IMG/VR virus record: IMGVR_UViG_3300020185_000123
Span: 1 to 37,785 of that record
Source of the DNA: a virus
Reading direction: 5' to 3' (one strand)
DNA length: 37,785 nucleotides
Position numbers and translations under genes: made by a program. Position 1 is the first letter of the stretch; each line of letters starts with the position of its first letter. This document shows positions 17,472-28,516 of the stretch, piece by piece. Below the pieces are notes generated by a model. The model was given only the letters and a program-made list of their open reading frames with translations, ran no database searches and was not told the DNA's origin.

Positions 17472-20400
17472 ATGTCAGGTATTAGAATTAATGAAATCCC
17501 TCGCGATAGTATTTTAGATGGTAAGACAGATTTAGTCCATATTTATAAAGAGATTAATGGTACGTTTAAATCTGTTGCAGCTCCACTATCTGCCGTCGCC
17601 TTTCAAGGGCCCGTAGGTAACCCCGGTAGTCCTGGTACAAATGGTATCGACGGTAATAATGGTAAGAGCATCGCGCAATTAGTATGTTATAGAAGATTTC
17701 CATCTGATGCGACATTTCAAGAAGTTTTGGATGAAAAGCCAGGGGCAGCAGATGCTGATGGTAATTATAATGATGATGGTTCATTTAATTTTACAAATCG
17801 TATATTTGATCCGCCTGACGAGTGGTCGGGCGGAGTACCTGTAATTGAAATTGGTCAAGAAGACTGGGTTTTATATTCTTGTAATGGAGTTGCATCGATA
17901 GACGGTGTTACTAATACGGACGAAATTATAGTATGGTCTGATCCTGTTGCCGATGGCATTCAAGGTCTCCCCGGTAGCGATGGAAAGTCTACATACCAGG
18001 CTGTTGTATTTACTAGAAAGCCTACTGTACCGAGTCCACCTATAGGCGGCTCGTTTGACTTTGGATCAAATCGATTAACTCCGCCGGAGATTAATGACGG
18101 TAACGGAAATGTAGATGATTGGTATATAGATGTTGCAGGAGATCTTGGACCACCCGCCGAAGGTGCTTATGCCGGTACGCAATTATGGATGTGTAATTTT
18201 CAGTTTAGTATTACCGGAGACACAGGAACCTCAATAGCTACTACTTGGTCACAGCCAACACGATTTGCTTCAGATGGTGCAGATGGTTATTCAACATACT
18301 TTGGTAGTATATATACAAGAACTAACAATGATATCCGCAACGATAAACCAGGCGGCATCGACGACACAACTTCCGGTACTTATAGCTTTACTAGTAATGA
18401 GTTTATAGACTTACCAGACGGCTGGACTGAGGCTATTCCAGAGTATGACGGCCAATCATTGTGGGTATCTCATACGGTAGCTACTGTCAGCGGGCCTACT
18501 GGTGAAGATAGTAGTTTATCTTGGTCGTCACCGGTTAAAGTAATGCAACCTGCTATAGATGGTAATAATGGAGATGCTGTAGTGCAGCTATCTATATATA
18601 CTAGAGCTATTGGGTTTACAGAGGCTGATACCCCTACCGGAGGTTCATTTAATTTTCAAAGCCGTATACTTACACCACCAAGTGGTTGGAGCTCTGCACC
18701 ATATCGATCGGTTATTCCAGATGACGATCCAGATGCTGGATACGATTTTCTATACGTATCAGTTGGAGTAGCAGCTACTAGTGAATATGATGTAGCTCTA
18801 GGTAATTATGGTATCGATAGTGATATAACTTGGTCAGCGCCGATTTTATCACCAAATGAAGGTATAAATGGCATATCTACATACTTGTCTCAGGTATATA
18901 CAAGATATGCAGGCGATGAAGATATACAGACACTTACCAATGCACCAACAGGTGGTTCTTATAACTTTAGTAACAGTACACTTACAGTACCAAATTCCGC
19001 TAGCGGTGGTGAAGCTTTAACCTGGTATGATCGGATACCCGGTGGCTTAGCTCCAATATATATATCCCAACAGCAATTTGGCATTATAGGTAATACTGGT
19101 ACAGCAGCTGGTTCTGACAATTGGTCAGCTCCTGCTATTATGGCTTATAATGGAACAGCTGGGTTTGACGGCGTTACTAATAAGTTAATTACTTTATATT
19201 ATGGAGCTGATACTGAATTAGCTACTATACCAGTCTTTCCTATCGATATCGATCTCACTGTTCAACTAGACGTTACAGAAGATACATTTGGTAAGATAAT
19301 TGATGATGGAGATATTACTATTAGTAGTAATCAAATTATAAGCGGTGGGAATGCTACTGGTTGGTATACTCAAATACCTACAGATGCAGAGTGGGTATAT
19401 GCTACGGAAGCTATAGCCGCGGATTCTAATGAAACAGACTTAATTAAGGTTGATGTTATAGGCGGTAATGAGTGGAGTGATACTGTATTATGGAGAAAAC
19501 CAGGTAGTAATGGTCTAGTAGGATTGGCTACTGGCCCAGTTAGATTATATCTAAGAAATAATAACATTAACGCTCCATCTACTACTCCAACCGGGCCTAT
19601 AAATTATTACGTTCAAAATAGCGGCAGTAATTCGCGTGGAGATCTAGTAGTACCTGCAGGGAGTAGTTTGAACGGATGGTCATTATTAGAGCCATCATAT
19701 GATGGTACAAATCACTACTTATGGAGTATTGTAGCAACGTCTTCTACAAGAGAAGTTTACGATATAATAGAGGATGATGAGTGGTCTGAACCTTTTATAT
19801 ATTCACAAAATCCTTTCGATTTAACTGAAACTGTTGTATCACATATTGTACAAGCCTATAAGAGATCGAGTTTACCTGTTACTGATAATCCCGGGACAGT
19901 AACTGTTGATCTTTCCGGCACTAATGCAGGTCTAATCCAAGAAGCGTCGCTAGATAATGGATGGTCGAAGGTAATTCCAGACGGTGATCAGCAATTATAT
20001 ATAACGCATGCAACAGCATCTGGTAATGTATCTATTAATGATGGTACTGAGACTGATATTATATCTGCAGACGAATGGTCAGATGGTTCACGGTGGGGTA
20101 TTAAGGGCGATCCAGGCAATGACGGCGCTCCTGGTTATAATACTACTCCAGTAGCTATATATAAAAGAACAGATCGATCACCCGCAGCAACTGAACTAAA
20201 TCCCCCGGCAGATGGCTCTACATATAATTTTAGTAATAAAGCAGTTAGCTTTACTACTTCCAATGGCTGGTCAAGTACAGAACCAGTAAAGCAAGCTACT
20301 GATAAAATATTATGGCAGCGCTGGGCAACCGCTATTGATACAGGCACTGGTTCAGATACTATCGCGAGTGATGAATGGGGACCCGCTATTAATATAGGCG

Positions 20401-23400
20401 AAGATGGGCTAGATGGTACATCATTTATTGTTAAGGGTACTGTTGATGCTATAAGCAATTTACCAACCGATGCTGCGGAAGGAGATGCATATATCTTTGA
20501 TGGCGACCTATACGTATGGGACGGGACGTCCTGGGTTAATATTGGAGATATACAAGGGCCTGCAGGTGAAGTAGGAGCAGCTAGTTATTTACATATAAAG
20601 TATGCGAGTAGCGTTACATATAATAGTAGTGGTGATGTGACAGCAGTAGTGTTAACTGATAATAACGGAGAAGATATAGGCGATTATATAGGTACCCATG
20701 TAAGTTCTACAGAAGCTGATCCTACCGTCAATACTAGTACCGGTGCACCGTATAAGTGGAAGTTACTGCAGGGCAGTCCCGGTAGAACTGCTGGTACAAT
20801 AGCTTACGCTGCTTATAGTAATAGCGACCCCGATACTATAACGTATGATAGTACAGAGAATGCATTGGTATTACAATCAGATACCGATTATAACATCGGA
20901 ATGGCTTACCCAGCATTTGATGTTTCAGATTTTGCAGGCACTGATAAGAAAATTAAATTCGATATACCGGTAAAATCTAGTTCCGCTTCCGTTAGCGGAT
21001 TTTATATTAGAGTTTATGAGTATGATGATGTATTACCAGCCGGTAAGCTAGCTATTAACGGGTCGCCGAACCCAGCAGGTGGGGAATACGGTGCAGGAAA
21101 TTCGCCAGAAGTTCAGCTAGGAACCAGAATAAGATACCAAACACCTAGATTTGAAAATCAACCGATATCTACTGACTATGAGATAAAAAGCTTTGAATAT
21201 ATCCCGACTAGTACTGCAAAATATGCAAGTATCGTTATTTTAAACTGGACCGGTATGGGGCTTTCAGAGCTTTACGTCAAGCCTGTTATTGGTAATATAG
21301 TAGGAGGGTCCGGCGCTGATGGTATACCTGGCCAGACACCGGTTGTTATAAATGTATATAAGAAAGTAGGGCTAGGCGCACCAGCACCAGATGCACCAGG
21401 AGCTGGTACATATGATAAAGATACAGGCGTCTTTACTTTTAACTCTAACGCTTCTAACGGATGGTCAGTTACAACACCAAATGCTGAATCTGGTAAAAGA
21501 ATATATATAACTTCAGCTACAGTTATTTACCCAGCTAACTCCACGACAGGTACTGTAAGCGTGCCAGGCACATCATGGGCTAACATCATCGACGGTAAAG
21601 CAACTGTAACATGGTCTAGTGTGCCGGGTAGAACTGCACCAGCAGTCTCTAGAATAGCTGATTATAAATATTTAAATCTATACCTAGCAGGCATATATAA
21701 CCCATCTCCATGGAGTAACGGTCAGTATTATTTCGGTAAGAGCGGTACACTGCACTTTGGTAGTACTGTTGATAATATGGTAGCTGGCGATTCTATCGAT
21801 GATATTACTACTTTAGGATTTAGTCTCAAAAGTAGTAGTGGAGCTGACATGTCTCAATTTATATCAGATACCGAGCTAACGCAAGAGATATTATTTAAAC
21901 AAGGAGCAAGTTGGATTCTATTTAAACGGTTAAGCGCTGTTAAAAATGTGCCAAACAATCACGGTCAATATATAGATGTCGAGGTAGTCGATAAGTCTGA
22001 AAATCTTTCTACTATATCAGATCTAGAGTATATTGCAGCAGGGTTTACAGACGCCAATACATTACCTACAGGCGCTGAAGTCGCTGCAATTTTCGGATAC
22101 ACACCTGCCATAGCTAGAGATACGGTTTACCTCTACCAAAGATCTGATTCAACTACTGTACCTGGAGACCCGACTGGCGATTACAGTTACAATTTTAATA
22201 CTGAAACCTTAACTCTAGAAAACGGAGCAGCTAACGGATGGTCGTCAACTATTGATGGTAGTAATGGTAAGTATCTCTGGAGACTACACGCAACTGCTAG
22301 TGGTACTATAGATAGTGGTAGTAACGTATTTACTGATACTATTACACCTTCTGAATGGTCAGTTATGTTAATATCTCAAGACGGTATAGACGGAGCTACT
22401 GGTACGTCATTCTCACAAAAATTCCTATACACCCGTACTGCTACATCAACCCCGACTTTCCTTGGATTTGGTTGGAATAACACCACACAGCCGGTACAGT
22501 TACAGGTTGCTGTTGCTAATACCGGTTCTGATACAATAGGTAGAGTTAGAAGTACTGATGCTAACGACCTCGTCCGGACTGGCGTTACTTGGTTTGAAGA
22601 TATACCAGATCAGACAAACGGAGATCACCTATGGGTTATTGTAGCGCCGGTAATTAGTACAGGTACTAATAACTACGTCACAATTCCTAATACAGCTTGG
22701 GCCGAGCCAGTTAAATTATCTCAAAACGGAGTCGGTCTTAATACAGCGACCGTTCGCTTATATAAGAGGACGGCCGGGCCAGAGCCAACGGCGCCGGCGC
22801 CTACCAATTCGCTAACTTATAATTTTTTAAACGGGAATCTCACCGATATTACAACAACTCAATTGGCTGGATGGAGTAAGGGTATACCTAGCACTGGAGG
22901 TAATACATTATATGTCATTAGAGCAATTGCATCAAGTATAAGTACTGTAGATTCTATTGGAACTGATCAATGGTCGGCACCTGAAGTTTTATTAACGGAC
23001 GGTACTGGTATGGTATTTATCGGTGGCTTTTCGAATCGAGCGACTTATATCGAGTATATCGATAACTCCCAGACATATAACGGTATACCTCCGGTAAATT
23101 CTTATCATATTGAACCTGAAGTAGTTGACGGATCTAATACTGAAAGAAAGGTATCCCTATTATATACTGGAGGCCAGAACACTACCGATAAAAACAACGG
23201 CGCGAATTTCGTACAATTGACGATTGATGGTCGAGATGGGTTAGCTGGTCGAGACGGTGTTGATGGATCATCATTTACCTTTAAAGGTACATTCTCTTCC
23301 GCGCCCACCTCGGCTGTATTAGGAGACATGTATAAAAATAGCGTCAATAACATAGTTTATGTATATGATGGAGATAGCTGGCAAGTACTAGTTAGCGATG

Positions 23401-24260
23401 GGACTGATGGGGCTGATTCCACCGTTCCAGGACCAGACGGTAAGAGTATATTTGTAGCTTATCATAACAACTTACTTACAAATCAGCCTATTAAACCCGT
23501 CGCGACTAGTAACGGTAATACTAACGGTTGGTCTACAACCAGTAGTTCTGCAGCAAACTGGATGAGTCAAAAGATAGCTCAAAGTGCCGATGAGGCCGGG
23601 ATCTATTGGAGTAATCCGATTAAAATATCCGGCGAGGTCGGCGAAGCTGGCTATAAGACAGTAACCTTAACATGTTATAGGCGAGCCGGGACGTTAAGTA
23701 ATGCGGCTACGGGTCTGAACCAAGACTTATTCCCGTCAGCCGTATCCTTTAACGGTGGGTATGACTTTGATAATCAACGATTTGCGCCGCCAACTGGCTG
23801 GAGCTCCACGGTTTTAAACGCTGCTTCTAATGCTACTGGAACTAAGCCTAGCAATCCTGTTGATGGAATAGGATGGGAATGGGATGCTAATTTAACGACT
23901 ATATCTGCACGTTCGAATGCATCTAAATCTGGCTTGGTTTTATGGAGTACTACTACTGTAGCAACAGTACAGACTACAGCTGATATTCAAAGAGACACTT
24001 CTCTAAACTGGTCTACTCCGCAGTTACAGACATTGAACGGAATTGATCTTATTGATGATTCTGTTTCTGTTGATAGAGTCAACGGAGCAGTTAAAAATGG
24101 TGGAGGTGTTCAAAAGATGGTAGCAACGGATAGGAATAACGCTCCATTAACTCAAGCAGCTTATGATGCATTAGGCGTATATAGCGACCCAACGCGCGGA
24201 GATTACGGGTGGTTAATAGGAGACGGTATAGATCCTGAAACTTTTTATATTATATTCTAA
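17472..24260 (+). CDS. Giant repetitive tail fibre (2262 aa)
   Basis: The largest gene here. Residues 1-40 are a short adaptor (IRINEIPRDSILDGKTDLV). Then about 14-15 diverged repeats of roughly 90-120 residues follow. Each has a strand like 'VxxYxR', a P-G-GSYNFSxxxLTxP centre, 'GWSxxIP', a strand 'LWxxxAxA', and an end 'DEWSxP'. Repeats are often joined by short collagen-like Gly-x-y turns (GPVGNPGSPGTNG; GIKGDPGNDGAPG). Around residues 1000-1040 and 1960-2010 there are 'GDxYxxDGxxWVxxGD' modules seen in phage fibres. Such architecture fits a long side fibre or host-specificity fibre. No enzyme domain seen. Its stop is 4 nt from the convergent gene's stop. Confidence 0.82.
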   Translation: MSGIRINEIPRDSILDGKTDLVHIYKEINGTFKSVAAPLSAVAFQGPVGNPGSPGTNGIDGNNGKSIAQLVCYRRFPSDATFQEVLDEKPGAADADGNYNDDGSFNFTNRIFDPPDEWSGGVPVIEIGQEDWVLYSCNGVASIDGVTNTDEIIVWSDPVADGIQGLPGSDGKSTYQAVVFTRKPTVPSPPIGGSFDFGSNRLTPPEINDGNGNVDDWYIDVAGDLGPPAEGAYAGTQLWMCNFQFSITGDTGTSIATTWSQPTRFASDGADGYSTYFGSIYTRTNNDIRNDKPGGIDDTTSGTYSFTSNEFIDLPDGWTEAIPEYDGQSLWVSHTVATVSGPTGEDSSLSWSSPVKVMQPAIDGNNGDAVVQLSIYTRAIGFTEADTPTGGSFNFQSRILTPPSGWSSAPYRSVIPDDDPDAGYDFLYVSVGVAATSEYDVALGNYGIDSDITWSAPILSPNEGINGISTYLSQVYTRYAGDEDIQTLTNAPTGGSYNFSNSTLTVPNSASGGEALTWYDRIPGGLAPIYISQQQFGIIGNTGTAAGSDNWSAPAIMAYNGTAGFDGVTNKLITLYYGADTELATIPVFPIDIDLTVQLDVTEDTFGKIIDDGDITISSNQIISGGNATGWYTQIPTDAEWVYATEAIAADSNETDLIKVDVIGGNEWSDTVLWRKPGSNGLVGLATGPVRLYLRNNNINAPSTTPTGPINYYVQNSGSNSRGDLVVPAGSSLNGWSLLEPSYDGTNHYLWSIVATSSTREVYDIIEDDEWSEPFIYSQNPFDLTETVVSHIVQAYKRSSLPVTDNPGTVTVDLSGTNAGLIQEASLDNGWSKVIPDGDQQLYITHATASGNVSINDGTETDIISADEWSDGSRWGIKGDPGNDGAPGYNTTPVAIYKRTDRSPAATELNPPADGSTYNFSNKAVSFTTSNGWSSTEPVKQATDKILWQRWATAIDTGTGSDTIASDEWGPAINIGEDGLDGTSFIVKGTVDAISNLPTDAAEGDAYIFDGDLYVWDGTSWVNIGDIQGPAGEVGAASYLHIKYASSVTYNSSGDVTAVVLTDNNGEDIGDYIGTHVSSTEADPTVNTSTGAPYKWKLLQGSPGRTAGTIAYAAYSNSDPDTITYDSTENALVLQSDTDYNIGMAYPAFDVSDFAGTDKKIKFDIPVKSSSASVSGFYIRVYEYDDVLPAGKLAINGSPNPAGGEYGAGNSPEVQLGTRIRYQTPRFENQPISTDYEIKSFEYIPTSTAKYASIVILNWTGMGLSELYVKPVIGNIVGGSGADGIPGQTPVVINVYKKVGLGAPAPDAPGAGTYDKDTGVFTFNSNASNGWSVTTPNAESGKRIYITSATVIYPANSTTGTVSVPGTSWANIIDGKATVTWSSVPGRTAPAVSRIADYKYLNLYLAGIYNPSPWSNGQYYFGKSGTLHFGSTVDNMVAGDSIDDITTLGFSLKSSSGADMSQFISDTELTQEILFKQGASWILFKRLSAVKNVPNNHGQYIDVEVVDKSENLSTISDLEYIAAGFTDANTLPTGAEVAAIFGYTPAIARDTVYLYQRSDSTTVPGDPTGDYSYNFNTETLTLENGAANGWSSTIDGSNGKYLWRLHATASGTIDSGSNVFTDTITPSEWSVMLISQDGIDGATGTSFSQKFLYTRTATSTPTFLGFGWNNTTQPVQLQVAVANTGSDTIGRVRSTDANDLVRTGVTWFEDIPDQTNGDHLWVIVAPVISTGTNNYVTIPNTAWAEPVKLSQNGVGLNTATVRLYKRTAGPEPTAPAPTNSLTYNFLNGNLTDITTTQLAGWSKGIPSTGGNTLYVIRAIASSISTVDSIGTDQWSAPEVLLTDGTGMVFIGGFSNRATYIEYIDNSQTYNGIPPVNSYHIEPEVVDGSNTERKVSLLYTGGQNTTDKNNGANFVQLTIDGRDGLAGRDGVDGSSFTFKGTFSSAPTSAVLGDMYKNSVNNIVYVYDGDSWQVLVSDGTDGADSTVPGPDGKSIFVAYHNNLLTNQPIKPVATSNGNTNGWSTTSSSAANWMSQKIAQSADEAGIYWSNPIKISGEVGEAGYKTVTLTCYRRAGTLSNAATGLNQDLFPSAVSFNGGYDFDNQRFAPPTGWSSTVLNAASNATGTKPSNPVDGIGWEWDANLTTISARSNASKSGLVLWSTTTVATVQTTADIQRDTSLNWSTPQLQTLNGIDLIDDSVSVDRVNGAVKNGGGVQKMVATDRNNAPLTQAAYDALGVYSDPTRGDYGWLIGDGIDPETFYIIF
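17679..24036 (+). repeat. About 14-15 diverged protein repeats inside the giant fibre
   Basis: Protein-level tandem repeats, each ending in a Trp-Ser (W-S) motif such as DEWS or TWS followed by P. DNA identity between units is low, so they look old and diverged, not recently amplified. The limits are approximate. Confidence 0.7.
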
Positions 24261-24264
24261 TACA

Positions 24265-27200
24265 CTATACAATCATAACGAATAACTGAACTCCGTTGCG
24301 GTCATAAAGAATAGGTATTAGATCAGTAGTTACCTCAAATGAGATAAAATTACCGGGATTGAAGACATTACTATCAGGGTTATTCGTTATAGGTAACGTT
24401 GGTTGAGATATCACAGGTGTATCAGCTGGCTCTGCCAATTGATTACCTACATTATAATTAAATTCAATCTGAGATACATCTACGGTAGCAGGTAAATACT
24501 TGGCTAATCTTACTTTTAATCTCTCCGTTATAATCTTTTGATCTTCTAAAGATAAATTACCATTTTTTATTAATAATGTTATAAAGTTACTTAAGTTACC
24601 GGGTATATTATATGTATACAGATTATTAATAGTTTCAGTATTATTCCGTGCAGAAGTTGTTACATCAAAATTAACACTATCGATTGTGTCAGTACATTTT
24701 AAATATAGATATTTTAAAATGTCTCTATCAACAGTAGTATTAAATACGTTGATATCTTTTAAGATCGCGTTCTTTGCTAAACTCTTACTATTAGGTTTAT
24801 AATCTATAATAGAACCTGTACTAAAGTTAGGTATACCGATATAAAAATCATTATAAAGGTAATTCTTTAAAGGCTTAATTCCGGTATATATAGTAAATGA
24901 TGTTGTTAAGCTCCCGTTAACATACACATTAACAGCTCCTGTCACTAAATCTAAGTCTAGTTGTATACAGTTTTGACCATCAACTATACCTTCAATTACG
25001 TTGATAGAGCTATTATCAACTAACGTGGCTCCTGTACCTTTATAATTAACAGACCAGTTACCAGATTGGAATGTATCCCATACTGTTAAGTTATCGTCCC
25101 ATATATCCACTTCATCTTGCTCAGCTTTCTCATTATCGAATTTAGTTATAAAGCAGAATTTATTTTCATATTCTTTAAATGTATCTTCTAAACTATGTAA
25201 GTTAGTTGGACTAGTAAAATATCCAGGTCGTTGTTCATATCCCCACCCTGTATCTGTTGATGATATATTTAAAGCATAAGATAGTACTGTGTTATTATCA
25301 TTTGTTATAATCTTATCAATTATTAAATTAGAATTAGCGTCTCTTGAGAAAACAATTGGATTTACAACATAATCTTCAGATATAAAATCAATTTTATATC
25401 CAGATACAGCTGATGTTGATAGGTTTATAGTTGATAATAAATCTCTCTCGGTACTATATACATATAGCTTATTGTTTGTTTGTATATATAGCTTGTTATC
25501 AAAAGCATTTATATCATATATACGGGTCAGTGATTGTATAGCTGAGAAGTATTCTCCTGTACTATAATCAGTAAATAATACATCAGTTCCACCTGCAGCA
25601 GGTCCAGATGCAACTGAAGATAATGAAGCTGCATACTGACCGTCTATATTTACTCCGCGGTAACCTGATATAAAAGCTCCAAAACTGCTAGCAGATGATA
25701 ATACTACAGATTCACCGCTGCCTGGTAGTACAGTATCTATAGAGAGTGTCTGTAGATCTAGATTAAACGATACGCCATTAGCGCCGCGGAATAATGCACG
25801 AGATCCAATACTATAAAATATTCGAGAGGTATAATTGCTGTTAATTAGTTGCTGTGAGAGTGAGTGTCTAGATTCTCTAACTATATCCCCATTATAATTA
25901 ACTCTCAGTAGCCTGCCTCCACCCAGATCGCCTCCAACATTATCAGCGCATACTAAAACCGCATCACCACTTTGTGTTAAATAGCAGACATCTTTAATTT
26001 CAGTTATACTTGAAAATGTATTACGCTTTACTAACTTAAAATTATTATCATAATAATTTAATGAATTACCATCAGCTAGAATAGTGAATGGAGTAAAGTA
26101 GAAATTCTTAAGAACTGACATACCTACATTATATACATTACCTACTAGCTGATGTGCCTTAGTGGTTACTATATCAGGTGTATTCAATCCAAATGAGATT
26201 GACATAGAGCCTTGATCTGCAGCCAGTTGCGATGGGAAGGTAAATTCATCGTATGACTTACCATCCAAGACTATCTTAGATTGGTCTGATAAAATACTTT
26301 CTGTGACAGTACTTCTTGTATTAAATGTGTTCTTTATTAGTTTATTAGACACCCCTTGCAAGGTTTTATTAACATACGATTTACCTATTCTCGCGTAATA
26401 ATATGTATTATCTGGCTCTAAAGATAGAGTACTACGCACATCATAATAATACATATTATTATCACCTAAACCATACGCGGAGGATATCTGCTGGATTTGA
26501 GTAGTATAGGGGTTTACAGCACCAGTTAGCGCTGAAACTTTAGATTTAAAGTTAGGTAAATAATACCTATCATACCACACACCTGCGACATTATCATCAT
26601 ATAACCAGCTACATAAAAATGTGCCATTATCTTCATTTCTTGTGTTATTATTACTTTCGTCTAATAATTTATACACCCTGTCGCTATAATAGGGTGAGTT
26701 AGCAGCGTACGCTCCTGACTCTTGAAGCCCTGCATCATTTATATTAATACTCTTAAATGGTAGAATATTATCAGGTAATTTAAATTTGGTATATTTATCT
26801 GGGGTAAATCTATACTCCGCTGTGTAAAAATTATAATTAAGCTTTAAATCTTCGTCGGATGTTTCTCTAACTTCGTCATTTAAAATGCTTGTGTAGTAGC
26901 GTTGCTGCTGCGGACGCTCAAACGGTAAGTTTTTATTTACATTATAGTTGTTTGATATTTGATTTTTAAGGTTAAAATAGCTTAAACTACCTATAATATC
27001 GCTCCCCGATAAATAATTTTGCTCATATTTATTATAGAAAATAAAATTATATTTTTGATTTGGAATTGATTTGCTATTATTAATAGTAAGGTCGGAATTA
27101 TAATAATTAAAATTATTACTATATATACTATAATCGGTATCGATTACATTTGACTTATCGAATGTAAATGCAGCCGCAGCTAGTTGAGTATTATTAAATG

Positions 27201-27891
27201 CTGAAATTGCTGTTAAAGTTGACGCTTGAGAACCTATTATATATTGAGCAGTCAGCGATGGTATATATATTGTATTATTATATAAAGATAATAATGCGGT
27301 ACCATCGCTAATTGCTATATTGAATGTAGCTCTAGTATAATTTGGGTCTGTAGCTGTATTAATAGTATCGAATTTAATATCTAAATTTGTAGTATTACCC
27401 GCGTCCGTCTGTACTAAGTATTTTTTATATATACCATCATAAGTCCATATCCGACATGTCGACTGAGTATTAATAATATTGCTACTTAAATCAACGACAA
27501 AACTCTGATTATTAAAAGGGTTTAGATCTCCCGTAGAGAGTGATGATAATGTGGCTGTTGATGATAAAGACGTATTATTCTTTAGGATTGTTAAATATTT
27601 ACTCGGATCATCTGCAAAATTTAAACTACTTATAAAACTAAAATTTAAATTCTCACTAAAATTTAAATCAAATATTTCTGTTTCAGTTTTTGTATCAGTT
27701 AGGTAATTTGATGTATAATTTTTATTCTTTACGTCGTTACTGGTTGCCAGGAAATTATATTCTAAGAAGAAATTTCCTTGAGCTGTCGCGTACTTCGAAG
27801 GTATACTTAAATCTAAACTTCTATCGCGATCCTTTAAGCTAAATTTAATTGGTCTTAAATCACTATAATTTTTTTGTATAACCGTTGCCAT
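24265..27891 (-). CDS. Large fibre/adhesin-like protein with LamG-like domain
   Basis: 1208 residues. The first 400 residues are Asn/Ser/Tyr-rich strands. Residues about 590-870 contain propeller-like repeats (for example DVCYLTQSGDAVLVCADN, RIYDINAFDNKLYIQTNN). Residues about 920-1080 look like a concanavalin A/LamG-type sandwich: an 'FCFITKFD' strand, then QNCIQLDLDLVTGAVNVYVN, then 'NDFYIGIPNFSTG'. That fold commonly binds glycans. The last 100 residues contain a helical region (SLEDQKIITERLKVRLAKYL). A TAAATA motif lies 6 nt upstream. A receptor- or glycan-binding role is inferred. Convergent with the giant fibre gene. Confidence 0.72.
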   Translation of the reverse strand: MATVIQKNYSDLRPIKFSLKDRDRSLDLSIPSKYATAQGNFFLEYNFLATSNDVKNKNYTSNYLTDTKTETEIFDLNFSENLNFSFISSLNFADDPSKYLTILKNNTSLSSTATLSSLSTGDLNPFNNQSFVVDLSSNIINTQSTCRIWTYDGIYKKYLVQTDAGNTTNLDIKFDTINTATDPNYTRATFNIAISDGTALLSLYNNTIYIPSLTAQYIIGSQASTLTAISAFNNTQLAAAAFTFDKSNVIDTDYSIYSNNFNYYNSDLTINNSKSIPNQKYNFIFYNKYEQNYLSGSDIIGSLSYFNLKNQISNNYNVNKNLPFERPQQQRYYTSILNDEVRETSDEDLKLNYNFYTAEYRFTPDKYTKFKLPDNILPFKSININDAGLQESGAYAANSPYYSDRVYKLLDESNNNTRNEDNGTFLCSWLYDDNVAGVWYDRYYLPNFKSKVSALTGAVNPYTTQIQQISSAYGLGDNNMYYYDVRSTLSLEPDNTYYYARIGKSYVNKTLQGVSNKLIKNTFNTRSTVTESILSDQSKIVLDGKSYDEFTFPSQLAADQGSMSISFGLNTPDIVTTKAHQLVGNVYNVGMSVLKNFYFTPFTILADGNSLNYYDNNFKLVKRNTFSSITEIKDVCYLTQSGDAVLVCADNVGGDLGGGRLLRVNYNGDIVRESRHSLSQQLINSNYTSRIFYSIGSRALFRGANGVSFNLDLQTLSIDTVLPGSGESVVLSSASSFGAFISGYRGVNIDGQYAASLSSVASGPAAGGTDVLFTDYSTGEYFSAIQSLTRIYDINAFDNKLYIQTNNKLYVYSTERDLLSTINLSTSAVSGYKIDFISEDYVVNPIVFSRDANSNLIIDKIITNDNNTVLSYALNISSTDTGWGYEQRPGYFTSPTNLHSLEDTFKEYENKFCFITKFDNEKAEQDEVDIWDDNLTVWDTFQSGNWSVNYKGTGATLVDNSSINVIEGIVDGQNCIQLDLDLVTGAVNVYVNGSLTTSFTIYTGIKPLKNYLYNDFYIGIPNFSTGSIIDYKPNSKSLAKNAILKDINVFNTTVDRDILKYLYLKCTDTIDSVNFDVTTSARNNTETINNLYTYNIPGNLSNFITLLIKNGNLSLEDQKIITERLKVRLAKYLPATVDVSQIEFNYNVGNQLAEPADTPVISQPTLPITNNPDSNVFNPGNFISFEVTTDLIPILYDRNGVQLFVMIV

Positions 27892-27897
27892 TAATTA

Positions 27898-27905
27898 TAT
27901 TTAAT
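27898..27905 (-). promoter_or_regulatory. Late-promoter-like ATTAAATA
   Basis: TAAATA core, 6 nt to the ATG at 27891; predicted leader of 1 nt. Confidence 0.5.
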
Positions 27906-27929
27906 ACGAATATGTATTAATACATTATG

Positions 27930-28499
27930 TTATGACGTCGATAAGTCGCCTGTAAGAGTATATAGCTGATTACCCAAATATGTGAGATCTATCTTAGAAT
28001 ATATACCAGCTGACGATAGTGAGCTATTGAGACTACCTACGGTTACCCCGAGGCCTGCCGAAACAACCATCGTCGCAGTTCCTAGCTGAATAAATGATTT
28101 GGTAAATCCAGCATAATTTGATATATTAGGTACAGTAATGGTAAGTTTTGGCGCTGCATTGGATGATAATGCATGTACATAGTGACCTTGACTTGAAACT
28201 ACCGTATAATTAGTAGTTATAGTTGTAGGTTGGAAGCCGGTATTTGGGGTAAACAGCGATTCAATCACATCATAAACATGCCAAGCATAATCGCGATCAG
28301 CATCTATAATAGAACTACTAGCTTGAATAACGATATCACCGCTAATATTAGCATTACCGGTAGTTGTGATGCTAGGTAAATTATTAGAAAAGCTATCAAC
28401 TGTTATACTTTTTGATAGGTTATTATTTACAATATAAAGCTTATCAGCCGAGGATGGTACTGTAATATTTGGTAGGTCTGTTAATTTAGCATCAGGCAT
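27930..28499 (-). CDS. Small tail-fibre-like protein
   Basis: 189 residues. The N-terminus (AKLTDLPNITVPSSADKLYI, then SKSITVDSF) is the same adaptor type as in the collar fibre at 12843 and is common at the start of fibre proteins in marine T4-like phages. The rest is strand-rich, ending with GLGVTVGSLNSSLSSAGIYS and a LTYLGNQLYTLTGDLS tail, a pattern often found at the C-terminal end of fibre subunits. No catalytic motif. ACTAAATA is exactly 5 nt before the start. It sits between two other fibre-like genes and may form a hetero-fibre or cap. Confidence 0.72.
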   Translation of the reverse strand: MPDAKLTDLPNITVPSSADKLYIVNNNLSKSITVDSFSNNLPSITTTGNANISGDIVIQASSSIIDADRDYAWHVYDVIESLFTPNTGFQPTTITTNYTVVSSQGHYVHALSSNAAPKLTITVPNISNYAGFTKSFIQLGTATMVVSAGLGVTVGSLNSSLSSAGIYSKIDLTYLGNQLYTLTGDLSTS

Positions 28500-28504
28500 A
28501 TAAT

Positions 28505-28512
28505 TATTTAGT
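28505..28512 (-). promoter_or_regulatory. Late-promoter-like ACTAAATA
   Basis: TAAATA core, 5 nt to the ATG at 28499. Confidence 0.5.
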
Positions 28513-28516
28513 TGTA

